The position numbers and the translations under genes are program-made. From NCBI RefSeq assembly GCF_008831285.2, contig NC_045147.1:19782581-19846580 (forward strand): 64,000 nt of DNA, read 5' to 3'. Below the pieces are notes generated by a model. The model did not search any database. It was not told where the DNA came from and was given only the letters and a program-made list of their open reading frames with translations. Shown in pieces: positions 25,001-36,470 of this stretch (its first letter is position 1; every line of letters starts with the position of its first letter). The DNA comes from Nymphaea colorata. Taxonomy: Eukaryota; Streptophyta; Magnoliopsida; Nymphaeales; Nymphaeaceae.

Positions 25001-26318
25001 TATTGAGATCACAAGGAGTTGCCATTTCTCCACTTCTCCTTGGAGATGCTCTTGTGCAAGGTAAAAGAATGATTTCCTCTTGCTTTATTTTTGGCATATG
25101 ATCACCATATTTTAGCACGCAAAGCCAAACACGGGATAATTCAGCCGTTGAAACAAAAGTTAGAGGAGTTTGAACATAATGCATGGATGAAACTTGGCCT
25201 TAATAAGTCCCGATCCCTCTTTTCTAAGGTTCTCTTTGAGAAATTAGATGATATTTTTGGATACTTGGGATGGAACATTATCTCTCTACCTTTGAATTAC
25301 CTTGGCCTACCACGGAAGAAGGAGCACTATACAAGCCTTGTGGACAAAATTTCTAGAAAATTTGGTCCTTGGAAAGCACGCATTTTGTCTTATGCAGGAA
25401 GAATATGCTTGATCAAATGAGTTTGATACCATATCTTTAACTATTGGGCAATGGCTTCTAAGATGCAAAATATCTTGTATTTTTAGTAGCTTTTCATGTG
25501 GCTGTTTGATAATAAGAACAGTAACAAACGGTTTTTTTTGTTTACTTGGCCCATTTATTTGTCTAATTTTTAGAGTACATTTATGAAACACGGAGTTTCA
25601 TGTATTTACTCCAATTTATATATGAACTAATTTATTAATGTAGAATTGAATATGGATTTTTTTCCACATCAACAAAAAATCATGCTACATTAGATCTACA
25701 TTATATCCATGAATTTCAAACCTAAAGTCATCAAATACATGTATTCAAAAGAATAGATTGGAACATCTCAAAAGGTGAATTATAACTTGTTCAAAGAAAA
25801 TTTGAAGGGTTCGTAAATACAAGTATCCTACTACATTTTTTTAGATGCAAACATACGCGTCATCACCTGGGATTGGGTTTAGATCCGGCTGGTACAATTT
25901 TACAAGAAAGGTTTATTATTTATCACTTTATTCTATTATATAAGTGGTTTATGTTTTTTAAACATAACATGAAAAATGAATGTTTATAATACATGAGCAA
26001 CTAATAACGTCCATGCTTAAAATGCATGATTAATTACATAACTATATTTGTTTTTAAAAGTGGATTGGAACAGTTTAACATAAACATATAAAGTATGTGA
26101 AAAATAAAGCTTTTCTGAGAAGAAACAAAAATGGAGGACGTTAACATTGCATTTAATAAAATGATCATTCACAAGAAGGCGCCCTCATAATACTGCGAGA
26201 ATTTGAAGAGCTTGGTACCCTTTATGGCCGACCCACCCTGACGAGAGACCCAGCTGCCAATTGCTACCATCCTGGTTCAAGACTCTCGGACGGAAATCTC
26301 TCTTTCGGTCACCGGAAA
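22018..26318. other. Intergenic region between divergent IMK2-like and MEA1-like genes
   Basis: Should hold the two divergent promoters. Apart from the LINE fragment near its right side, only AT-rich DNA and short non-conserved frames are seen. Confidence 0.5.
24972..25485 (+). mobile_element. Decayed LINE (non-LTR) reverse-transcriptase fragment
   Basis: The stretch reads as the C-terminal half of a plant LINE reverse transcriptase. It opens with GVAISPLLLGDALV, a worn version of the catalytic YxDD region (typical form GVxISHLLFADDxLVF), so the active-site aspartates are not intact. It then reads NYLGLPRKKEHYTSLVDK, KISRKFGPWKARILSYAGR and ICLIK, matching the classic YLGLP...KI..W....LS.AGR..LI track. 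After one in-frame stop, similarity seems to go on (PYL, LLGNGF). No 5' end, endonuclease or poly(A) tail is evident: a truncated dead copy. Confidence 0.8.
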
Positions 26319-26352
26319 ATGTCTATTCCTCGGGCTGGTCCCGCCGACGGTA

Positions 26353-26388
<36 letters not shown>

Positions 26389-27003
26389 ATGCCTCTCCTG
26401 TTCCGAAATTTTGCCTAAGATTTCTCACAAGGCGGTTTTCTACTTTCTTTTTTGGTGATCAACTAAGACGATTCCGCTAGCGACTCAGACGAATTCCAGG
26501 CCGATTACTACGAGCCAATCTCCACAGAGGAAGGAGGAGAGGATTGCTTGGTCCTTAACGATGACGGCTACAATCGTGGCGGAGAAGACCATCATGGCAT
26601 TTCTTATCATCATGCAAATGGTCATGGCGGGAACGCCCATGAGAACCCTAATGGTTTCGACAACGGCGTTTCCTCGATAGAATCAGTAAGAGACGGAATC
26701 TCGACGATCGATCTGGTTCGCGAAAACCCTGTTCGTGGGCGGGGGGAGGTAGATCAAGACGATCGGGAAGAAGAGGAGGAGAGATTGAGGGCAGCTTCGG
26801 AGACGGCGATATTGACGGCCTTTAGAGAAGATGAGAGCAGGAGGAGCGCCCCATTGTCTCCTGAGAGGAGCTCGGCGGTCGTCAACGCGATGAGGAATAT
26901 TCGGTTTGATGGGTTGCAACCTTCTTGGGCGGATCAGATCCCGGATGACCAGTGGATCGATCGGCTTAGGCAGATGCGGGGGCAATTTGCGAATCAGAGC
27001 TGA
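26319..27003 (+). CDS. MEA1 (male-enhanced antigen 1)-like protein
   Basis: Two exons, 26319-26349 and 26468-27003, encode 188 residues beginning MSIPRAGPADDDSASDSDEF. The short first exon ends GCCGACG before GTATAT, and a 118-bp intron ends at CTAAG. The C-terminal 45 residues, LSPERSSAVVNAMRNI...PSWADQIPDDQWIDRLRQM, match the conserved end of animal MEA1 (MDPEHVELVKRTM...PAWAREISDAQWEDVV), as remembered. The rest is acidic, with a His/Gly-rich stretch and a charged DDREEEEER segment, and is likely disordered. The molecular function of MEA1-domain proteins is not established. The frame is open upstream only to a TAA at 26464, which is why an initiating exon was sought. Family call good; exon 1 is inferred from splice signals and phase. 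Confidence 0.8.
26355..26385. repeat. (TC)n microsatellite in the MEA1-like intron
   Basis: About 15 TC units start 5 bases after the 5' splice site. In an intron of only 118 bp, length changes here could affect splicing; this is inference. Confidence 0.9.
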
Positions 27004-29944
27004 TAGTAATTTTTGCTTGATTTTGCAGTTACCAAATCTTGTCACCCTTGTTGCTACTCATGCTTGTTATGCTTGTTACAGTAATTCTGAACCCATTTTT
27101 GTATTTCAAGGATTTATTTCAAATTATGAGATTTCGCAGATGCTATTTGGTTCAGATTGTTTTGTCTTGATGTTTCCTTTGCGTTATGTTGGACAAATTG
27201 GGTACTTGCAATAGCAGTAACAAAGGCCTTTTTTGATACCCAGAATGGTTTCTCAATCTCCGATCATACATCTATTAAGTCTGTTGAGTTCCAGTTTATG
27301 TTGAAGCATGACTTGTCAATCACAAAGGACTCCAATCTTTAGGGATGAAATTTGATTTTGCACTTCAATTCTCTTGTTGTGCACTGAGATATGAAACAAT
27401 TGATACTGATGATGCAGTTAGCTTTGCTAAGAAAGCTCGGTTTATTCTTCCGGTTTTCTCTTTGACGGAAAGCACCAGTTTTGTCATTGTGCTGCTGTTA
27501 AACCCCCAACGCGACAATATCCAACAGACAATTGTGGAAATAAACCCATCGTAATTCCTCATAAGCATGGTTCTTTTCAACTTTATGTACATCCCCCACT
27601 GAAAAAAAAAAAGGAGCCACAACAAAGCTACGCTCATAAGCCCTTGTACAACTCAATGGTTGAGGTCTCCATTCTCTTACATGGAGCTTTTCAGAGAAAA
27701 CCAAGAAAGAGAGAAGTTTCAATTCAAGAGAAGGTTGAGCATTGAGGCATGAAGCTTGTGAACGTCCTCGACCAGACTTTCCAAGCTTTTAATTCGCAAT
27801 GATCATAATTCTGTCAGAATATATCCACACTAAGCATGCTAAGCATCCGCTCTACATACATAGTTTCAGGAAGTAGAAAACTAACATTTATCGATGATGC
27901 AAAAGCAGCTGGACAGCGTCCTTTCTTTTCTCTGGCAACAACAGCAGTCCTCCCACCACAAATCTTCAATATTGACGCAAGCTGGATCTGCACATTGGAA
28001 TTGAACTCCCATTCCCAGCCTCCAGTGATAATTCCAGTATGTGCCCAAACATTAGTACATAATAGGATATCTGAAGCACACGGCAAACTTAGAAATTGTT
28101 CTTAGAACTTGTTAGTGACAGTTTTCGATCTTCATGAACAAGCATGTTTCTCTGTTGCCAAACCAACCAGATGACTATATTAAAAGTGATATTCCAACAT
28201 TTCTTCAACAAGGAAGAACAAGATTTGTTCTATGCCACTTCATCCGTGTTCCTCTGGACCTGGCCTTTAGTGATATTCCTGCAAAAAAGATATCGAGAGG
28301 CAAAACTTTTACCGACTCTGCATCTTGGAATCGGTGGCTAACCTGTTGTTGCATGGAATGTAAGAGTTCCAAGTAGCCACACCATTACCACCTCCCCATT
28401 GGTTCAACATCTCCACGAGTCTGGCTCTCTTCTGACTCGGATTCGGTCCCCAATGTCTTCAATTGTAAGGCCTTGACTGTTACTATCCCTGTGTGGTGAT
28501 TAAGCTTACCTACTTTACACGAACATTAAATTCTACATGTCACTATACTGGTAACATTCTGAAATCTACAGTAAACCTGAACGAGTGGTCAACACATTAA
28601 TAATAGTTGATGGTCGAATACCTTGGGAAATAAGCAACTAGAACAGATACCAGTTTTAACTTTTAAGCTGGTTTCACTTCTTCCTAGTTCCTGCTGCTTA
28701 CACTTTGCAGTTTTAGATATAACATTCAAATTAGAAGGTCGTGCTACGGGTCCTTGTATGAGGGCAAGACGAAAAATATACTCTGCCCTTTGGCACTCCA
28801 CTTCGCTATAATCATGATCTTTTGGGAGGGGTTTGTTAAGAGCTAAAAAGGGAAAAAGATGGTCATATGCGTTAGCTCTACGGTAAGAATCAGCTCTTAT
28901 ATCAGAAAAGGTATAAAAGCGGCTGTTGCTAAGGTCGGCATCGCAAAAATTTCTGTGGAAGCTGGGCTGCTGGCATCATGCTGAGGAAGAGTTTGGACGG
29001 GTTTAAATATGTATATTAGGTCGAGTCGAACCCTCAATACTCAATCAGGTCAAGCCAGCCCAAAGAGGGCAGACTCAAGGGTCATATAACCAACCCAAGC
29101 ACAGTTCATCACAGGCAGGGTACCCAGCCTAATGTCCGCCCTTTTGTGTCCAAGACATTGCGTTTCTACGGTATTCAACATACGTCCCATACGAGAGTCG
29201 AAGAAACTAAACACACACCAAAAAAAGAGATGGCAGGGTTCAAAAAACCTTACTGCATATTAGATTTTCCTTTTTCAAGATAAGCCAAGTTTAGCCAAGG
29301 CCACAGGGTAAAGCTCAGAGGACGGCCGTAGTAGCATCAGTGTGCAGCGCTAGAGAAAGAACAAACACCATTCGCCTATGAGGAGGAGAGACAGAGAGAG
29401 AGAACTGCAATTACGAAGATGGTTTGGCCATGAAGAAGCAGGCGTTTCCAAGCTATAACATCTGAAGAACCAGTCTACTTGTTACCCGTGGTGTTAATGA
29501 TATTATTCGTGAGCTGACCATACTCAATAATGGGACAACATTCAAGCTCAAATTGGAGAGAAGAAGCCAACAAATAAAACTGCAGCAAATAAACTTTCTT
29601 CATTGCACCATTACTGACGTACATGATTTCCCGTTTACATAATCCTGCTCAGTAGCGTTCATGTCAAGGCTATGAGTAAGCCACATCAGCACCAAGAAAA
29701 TCAAAAGCCAGAATTGTCACTAAAATTTTGCAGGCTGACATTAAGTGCGAAACTTTCCCACATAAGAACACAATCAGGGAGAAACAGGAAAAGTAATGTC
29801 ATCCATCTCACTATAGAAACATAATCAGGTGGGAAAGGTAAATAGCATCCGTCTCACTGTTGATACAAAGTTTACATATGTATGGCAAACTATGTCACGA
29901 TGGAGAACTCGAAAGCTTTTTACTTCACTTGATTGCTTACAAAC
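27004..29944. other. Intergenic region, convergent MEA1-like and DUF538 genes
   Basis: Should contain both 3' UTRs. It includes an RNase H-like remnant (listed separately). At about 29000-29130 there are phrases such as GGTCGAGTCGAACCC and GGGTACCCAGCC, resembling worn transposon sequence also hinted at near 5090-5410. No gene seen. Confidence 0.45.
27814..28470 (-). mobile_element. Decayed RNase H-like tail of a plant LINE-type element
   Basis: On the - strand, one frame at about 28250-28130 reads NITFNIVIWLVWQQRNMLVHE, like the W..W..RN..F linker that follows reverse transcriptase in plant non-LTR elements. Another frame at 28086-27814 reads ASILKICGGRTAVVAREKKG followed by RCPAAFASSINV, close to the start of the plant RVT_3 RNase H domain (NVDAS...G..AVVARD..G). 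The two are in different frames and stops occur between them, so this is a dead fragment. It could instead come from a host gene with the same domain. No reverse transcriptase was seen next to it. Confidence 0.5.
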
Positions 29945-32900
29945 TTAAAACTTTTCGATTGTTATGCCATCTCTAAGGACTTCATAAGCTTCGCGGCTTC
30001 TTGATTTCTTAACACCAGCCGTGAAATATAGCTTTGAACCTTCTGATGAAATGGCAGTTACTTTTGTCCAAATTACCATCTTTGTCTTTATACCTTCGAT
30101 ATCAGCAAGTTTCCCTTTTTCAAGATATCCAACAACAGTGGTGGAAAAACGTAGAACAGATGAGTCCTTGTAGCCAACCTCACAGATGGCCGGCATAAAC
30201 ACAGTTAGCTTTCCCGTCTCCTCATTAAATTCATAATGGGTGGCATCCCTGGGGAAAATGCCTACTGCCAGATCATATTGTTTCAGAAGTTCTGGTAGTG
30301 GCGTCTGCATCTTTCCTGCAACAAACCGTTGATTTGAACAGCCCATGTCAAATTGCTATCCAAATTCTTTTGAGAGGAACTCATTTTTCTTTTCCAGAAA
30401 TGGCTAAAAAACAAATTGGCATATGCTAGGACTAAAGGGAAAGAAATAATAGCATTTCCACACTTCAATATATAGTTATGTACAAGGAGCTTCGATTGTA
30501 TATACGTTATCCTTCAGCAGTTTCACTATCTTATTTTTTTCTCCTTTTCTGGGACTAGCAGTCAAGCCAATTTTTCAATAAAACATAGACAGCTTAAGGC
30601 TACATAATACATAATAAACTCGACCAAATAGCACGGACTCATGGCCAACATTCAGCTAAAGTCAAGTTTCCACCACAGTTTTATGTTCTTTCATATGGGA
30701 TTTGTCCTTGAAATTTCCTACCAAAGGCACTGCACATCGCATGGATATGGCTGCAATATGGTGTAATGAACATTGCAGTATGCAATCAATAGAAGGCAAT
30801 CCAGTAGAAGAGCCAAAAAGAAATAAAATAGCAACCAAAAATGTCCACTAAGCGGATGGCAGTCTTTAGGTAGAAAGCACAAGATAAAATTTATAGAAAT
30901 TAGCTCAATCAGAGAAAGATATGACATTCTGAACATGTTGAGGCTAAAAGTGACAAGTTCATAAAGATCTATGCAGAAGACCAAGCACGACATCCACCAC
31001 AGACTAGAGAGCATTTTCAACATAAAGTACTCATGTCTTGGAAAATGTGGACATGACACATGCTTCAGAGTTGATAATTCTGAGCAGATGTGCAAGTTGT
31101 TTATTTATTTTTCTTTTTCTGTGAACTTGGCACTGAGATGGATTTACGTGGTCTTAGCTTTTCAGTGATGCAACACATTTAATGAGTGTATCTTACATTA
31201 TCCAGGGCAGTCATCTCGAATTGAAGTTAACATATCCATGGTTACTTTATGCCACTTCAACATGTTGAAAACTCTACTTTATGCTACTTCAACATGTTGA
31301 AAATTCTGAAGTAGCCATGATTTTAAAAATGAAGACAAACAGCAACTGTAGGTGGGAACTTCAGGCTGCACGGAGGGAATTACCATTATTCAATTGATGG
31401 AGATCACATTAACGTTAGCATTGCAAAGATCATTATGTCTTACGGAAAAAACAGAACTTGGTATTTCTGCACTGATAAGCAGCAGGAGCTAAATAAATCA
31501 AGCAACAAAGCAAACGTTAAAGGAAATTACCTTTTATCTTGTTAACCAGCCACTTTGTGCCTCCTTCGATGCTGGTGGACAATGACTATATTAACCAAAA
31601 AGAAAAAGGTGCTATCAGCACGATAAAAGAAAAACAGAAGTTTGAAGAATAATATAACATAATCATGTAAAAGAGCATCAAAACATTAACATAACATGAG
31701 CACTTTGTAAAGGATGAAAGTTTACATTTTACGAACAAGAACTAAAAACTTGGATATCAGCAAAAAAAAAGTGCACAATTGCAATACACAAAATAGCTAC
31801 CATGTATATGATTGGAAGAAATCTTAAATAACCAGCAGGAAGACATAAAACATGGAAAAGCTGATTTCTAGACCATTTAACGTAGTTTACAAGAACTAAA
31901 AACTTGGATATCAGCCAAAAAAAAGTGCACAATTGCAATACACAAAATAGCTACCATGTATATGATTGGAAAAAATCTTAAATAACCAGCAGGAAGACAT
32001 AAAACATGGAAAAGGTGATTTCTAGACCATTTAACGTAGTTTATGGAATCATGCACAGACAAGGAACCACCCTTGTTTATGGACATTTGGCCCTTTCTTT
32101 GTAGAGATAGGTTTGACCATTAATATTGCTAAGTTAGCAGCAACATGAGGATTGCAGTGAGCTATCCTGAATGCCCCCAAAATAATCCATGCCGACAGTG
32201 TATATAAAACAAGAGTTAGAGACCATCAGAATGAGGCAGACATAATGGATGACATCATGACAGTCATGCACTATCTTATTCCTCAAAATTGTCATGGGAA
32301 GTGCACCAACAATACTGTAAAACAGTAAGCAATTACTGACCCCAAGGCTGAATAGGTAGCATATAAATCCATTTAGCAAATCTACGTACCAAGCATAAGA
32401 GATGAAAAAATGAGCTAGTTTGTGCATGAGAAAGCATATCAAAGCATTAAACAGACCCTTCTGGCAAAAGTTGTGAACTGCATTTAATGCAAATGCACTT
32501 CACAAGCTTCATTATGTGAATAAAGGAAGAAACAAGGTGCTGTTTAATGTAGACTAGTAGAGACATAGGCAACAGAGACGTACAACATTGATCGGGGATA
32601 TTAGAGATAAAAAATCAAGAACAATGGCATCAAAGACCATATATAACTGAAGACAATTAACTTTAAAACAAGCAAGTCCAGGGGTAGTACAGGTGACATT
32701 TAGATGGGCAATTGAAACTAGAGATGCCATTCACATACAAAGAAATTTAAACTTAATGTACCTGGATCAAGAGAAATTAAAGTGTGTGGTTCTTTTCCAG
32801 TTTACGATACAGTCCAATATGATATTAATAACACCGCTTTAACCTATTTTGTAACCATCATGCCCGTTTGGCGGGGGGTGGGAATGGTGGGATGTGTGTG

Positions 32901-33702
32901 TTTGTGTTGGGGGTTGTCGTGGTTGGTGGTGTCGAGAAGAAACAGCCTTCTCCCTCTTGAGCTTTTGATTTGTCTAAAAAACTAAGCTGAAAGACGGGAT
33001 TAGCATCTGAACATAATGAAGTTTTCCCATTTATCCCGTTACCTAAAGAAGTATTGCGTTCTTTAAAGAGTCGAAGGTGGAGACTGAAGCTACCGGGAAA
33101 AGGAGCCGCCATCGAAGGGGGGAGCTGGGGAAGGGGATGACATGTCCTCCAATCCAGAATCAATTCAGTTGTCCAACAACCACGATGAGTAACGGAAACG
33201 GTATGACGAGATTCAATGCAGTTTTCCTACATTCCCTACCTTGGAAAAGTTCTACCGTTGATTCCAGCAGAAACAATTGGGGATTCATAAGGGCGGAACA
33301 GGAGAACATAACGGAAAGTGCCAAAGAGAGAGAGAGAGAGAAAAAAGGGGCACCAATCTAGAAAAGAAAAGGAAAGGAAGACGAAGTTCAAGAAAAGATC
33401 CATAATTTTCTGATAACCATGGAAACTATCAAACACCAACCAGATAACTACAGCTCAATATGTCCTAAATCATCAAACGGCACAGAATCAAATAGATTAA
33501 GGGAAAAACAAAAGGTGGGCGTCCAAATTCATAATCTTAACATGAATTCCATTCATCAGAAGGCGAAAAAAGAGGAGGAAACAATATGAAAGGAGACGGA
33601 CTGATTATTCCTTACATTGAGGTCATCCCCGACAGAGGAGATCTCCTTGTTAGCCTTCTGAGAGAACCAGTACGACCCAACCTTGTTCAGAATCTGATCC
33701 AT
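29945..33702 (-). CDS. DUF538 family protein, At5g01610-like
   Basis: Three exons, 33702-33616, 31585-31531 and 30315-29945, encode 170 residues, the same length as Arabidopsis At5g01610 as remembered. Exon 1 gives MDQILNKVGSYWFSQKANKE, exon 2 SLSTSIEGGTKWLVNKIK, exon 3 the DUF538 domain with LLKQYDLAVGIFPRDATHYE, FNEETGKLTVFMPAICEVGY, a VVGYLEKGKL segment, and the end GVKKSRSREAYEVLRDGITI. All junctions have GT-AG signals and phases agree. DUF538 proteins are small, soluble, beta-rich proteins; lipid or chlorophyll binding has been proposed for members, but no role can be read from this sequence. Intron 1 is about 2 kb and carries a 154-bp tandem duplication. Confidence 0.9.
31249..31304. 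repeat. 32-bp tandem pair, each with a 14-bp palindrome
   Basis: The perfect palindrome TTCAACATGTTGAA occurs at 31256-31269 and again at 31288-31301, within a 32-bp unit containing TTATGCYACTTC. It lies in intron 2 of the DUF538 gene. No function is known. Confidence 0.8.
31736..32043. repeat. 154-bp tandem duplication in DUF538 intron 1
   Basis: The block starting CAAGAACTAAAAACTTGGAT at 31736 recurs at 31890. The copies run to CGTAGTTTA at 31889 and 32043 and differ at only a few positions (for example AAGCTG versus AAGGTG), so the event is recent. Confidence 0.95.
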
Positions 33703-36470
33703 GATCAACTTCCCTTCAACCCCAAATTCACCCCAAGTGGAAAGCTGATTGATCCTCCGGGAACAAATTGGGGATGAAGGACTTCACCTCCGGAAGGTTT
33801 CCTAGCTCTTACAGGGTCCTCTTTTTTCTTAATTTTCCTTTCCTATTTCTCGTTTTCGTTGTTCATTTTTGACCTGTTCTTTCCTCCTTGAAAATGACTG
33901 TTCGACGGTCCTCCGTCCCGACAGCCAAGCCTCATACGGTTAGCCAGACTCAGAGACAGAGCTACAACGACACCACGTATTCCGTAAAATGCAATAAAAA
34001 TGTTGCTGACAGATATTCCAACATTTGGTGTAAGTTCATGAGATGAAAAAATTATAAAATTCTGGAATTATAATTTCACCTTTAGAATAAAATCACAATT
34101 CTAAAATTTGGATTTGAGAATGAGCTTACAATTTCCGAATCAAAATTCTTTGTTTGATAAAGAAATTCTCATTTCATAAAAAATGAGAATTTTAATTTTA
34201 AAATTTCACAAATTCCAGCCTTATCAAATACTCTCTTAATATCTCTTTAGGGCACATGCCACGATGGTTTTAATTTATCAATTCCAAAATTTTAATTATT
34301 TTTATCAAGTATATCATTTCTACAATCAAAATGTCAAACTGTCAAACTAAATAGAAATTAAAACTAGAATTCTCATTCTAATTCTAGTTTGAAGTGGATT
34401 TTTTTTTCAGAATTTTAGTGAAATATGATTTCCGTTGTGAAAAAAATCATATGATTTCATTTTATTAAGCTATTATTTCCTTATTTTGTAACTTCAAGTA
34501 CTAAGTTGAAATACTCCAATAAAATGTATGATGAACCACGGGTGAACTGTAATGTACCTTCTTAATTAAAATATCTAGCATTCTAATTTGCAACTGGTAC
34601 CTCATATTTATACATCAGCTGAATGGAAAAACCAAAATTTTTTTGTCGACCAAAAATATGGGTATATAAATATAATAATATACAATATCTTCAAAAAATA
34701 AAAATAAAAAATAAAAATGTTAGAAAAAATATTGTTAAACAATATCATGCGCATCTTTTGCGGCATTAATTCCATAGACGTGATCACGAAGTTTAGAAAC
34801 CATTAAATATAATTTAAGTGCTGCACGAAATTTATTATTTAAAGAAAGCGAGTATCAGCAGCATGGATTCAAGATATGCTCGTTAGAACTTTGTGGATTT
34901 GAGGTTTGGGGGAGCGAAAGGATGATTGAATTTCAAATCCACGAGAAGATAGATCTTACTTAGCTGACCTGAAATCTTCGGTAAGCAAACGCAGTCTAAT
35001 GAAACATCAATGTCTCTCTCGTAAGAACTTGAAAGTTATTAATCAATCTAAACTGTTTTGACTTATGAAACTTTAAGTTCGCATAAAATTCTATGAAAAC
35101 TTTTTATACCAATGGTGCCAAACTATGAGCATCATCGCAACTAACGTTTCATTCCACAATGATTTTCTATTGAAGATTCGATAGCGATTCATAAAAACAT
35201 AAAAAGGTCATGTCTGCTTTTCTCCAAGTCTCCTTCCTTTCTCATTATTTTTGAGGTTCAGAAGTGCTTTGAGACATTTGCTCATTATTTGTAAGGTTCA
35301 CAGCTGCTTTGAGATATGAACAAGAGACAACTTTATTTATTTTAAGAGGCAAAGCTCATTACATGTGCCACTGAGGCACTTAACAGATGAAGAAATTTGA
35401 AGTTGACACTGTGAATGGGAACCTGCAAGTAAAATGTGGCATATGTGTTGATGAACATACAAATTTTTGTTCATATGTGCACCAACGAAAAAAAATAGCT
35501 AGAGAGGCACTAATTCAAAATCTTTGATAGGTTATATATTATTAAACATTTCCAACTAAATATATTTTATGAAGCTGTGCCGCTCTGCCACTGCCCATGT
35601 GCCGTTCCGATTTAACTGAGCCGTGCGGACCTTCCAGTCCAGTTCTTCCAATATGGACGACCACCATTATGAACAGTAATTAATGGCCGTCCCTTTCTTT
35701 AGGGACAACGGTCTGTCTCCATTGCAAGCCATTGGCTGCGATCAAATTTACTGTCAGTAAAAAATTACTTCCGGAGGCCGACTTGTTAAATTACTTGATT
35801 AGTCTGTGATCTCCCTGACACCATGCCAGCGTAATTCACATTTTTACGCATTCTTTGGAAAGTTAGGAAAAGTCTTCCATTTGTCGCCCATGCTATGCTA
35901 TGCCAATTTCCCTTTTGAAAAGAGAGGACAATGAGAACAGTTTGTGAAAGAAGACTACATTTGTGAACAGTTTTCCGAGGAGAAAGGAATTTCAATCGAA
36001 ATTTCGTGATTGGAATGGGAATATTTTTGTTTGTTAATAGCTTTTTCAAAAAAGGAAAAGAAGGCGCAAAATAAATGCGTTTGAAACCGAAGCGTATGAA
36101 GATGTAGCAATATAATTAATAGATCACCTGCAGATCTGGGACAGTATTCAAACGTCCTTTTAAATCTATAACATAATGATATCATTTCCAATCCAAACAG
36201 CTAGGTAATCGCACTTCGTGTTTCATATAAGAATATTAAGTTTAATTGCCTTGATGTTTGAATATCAAACATATTTTGTTTTTTCTAATGGAAATTTTTC
36301 TTCCTTTTAAAAGTTGAAAATTATGTAGTGAATTTTTCAAAAACCTGACACATATCACGCAGTGACAGGTCTGCGCTTTCCCGCTCAGGAACTCCAATCA
36401 ACCAATGAGAGAGAAAGGGGAGAGGTGAAAGCCCCAAATATAAAATTATGCTGCTCCGCTTCATAAGCAC
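33703..36470. other. Divergent intergenic region (DUF538 / FOLK-like)
   Basis: Holds the 5' regions of two divergently transcribed genes. Very AT-rich from about 34000 to 34750, with repeated AAAATTTTAATT-like and AATTCTAG-like words and one clear hairpin (34361-34390), possibly a worn MITE. No gene seen. Confidence 0.45.
34361..34390. repeat. Perfect 11-bp inverted repeat
   Basis: Arms AAACTAGAATT and AATTCTAGTTT flank 8 bases. It lies within an AT-rich stretch that may be a decayed MITE. Confidence 0.7.
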
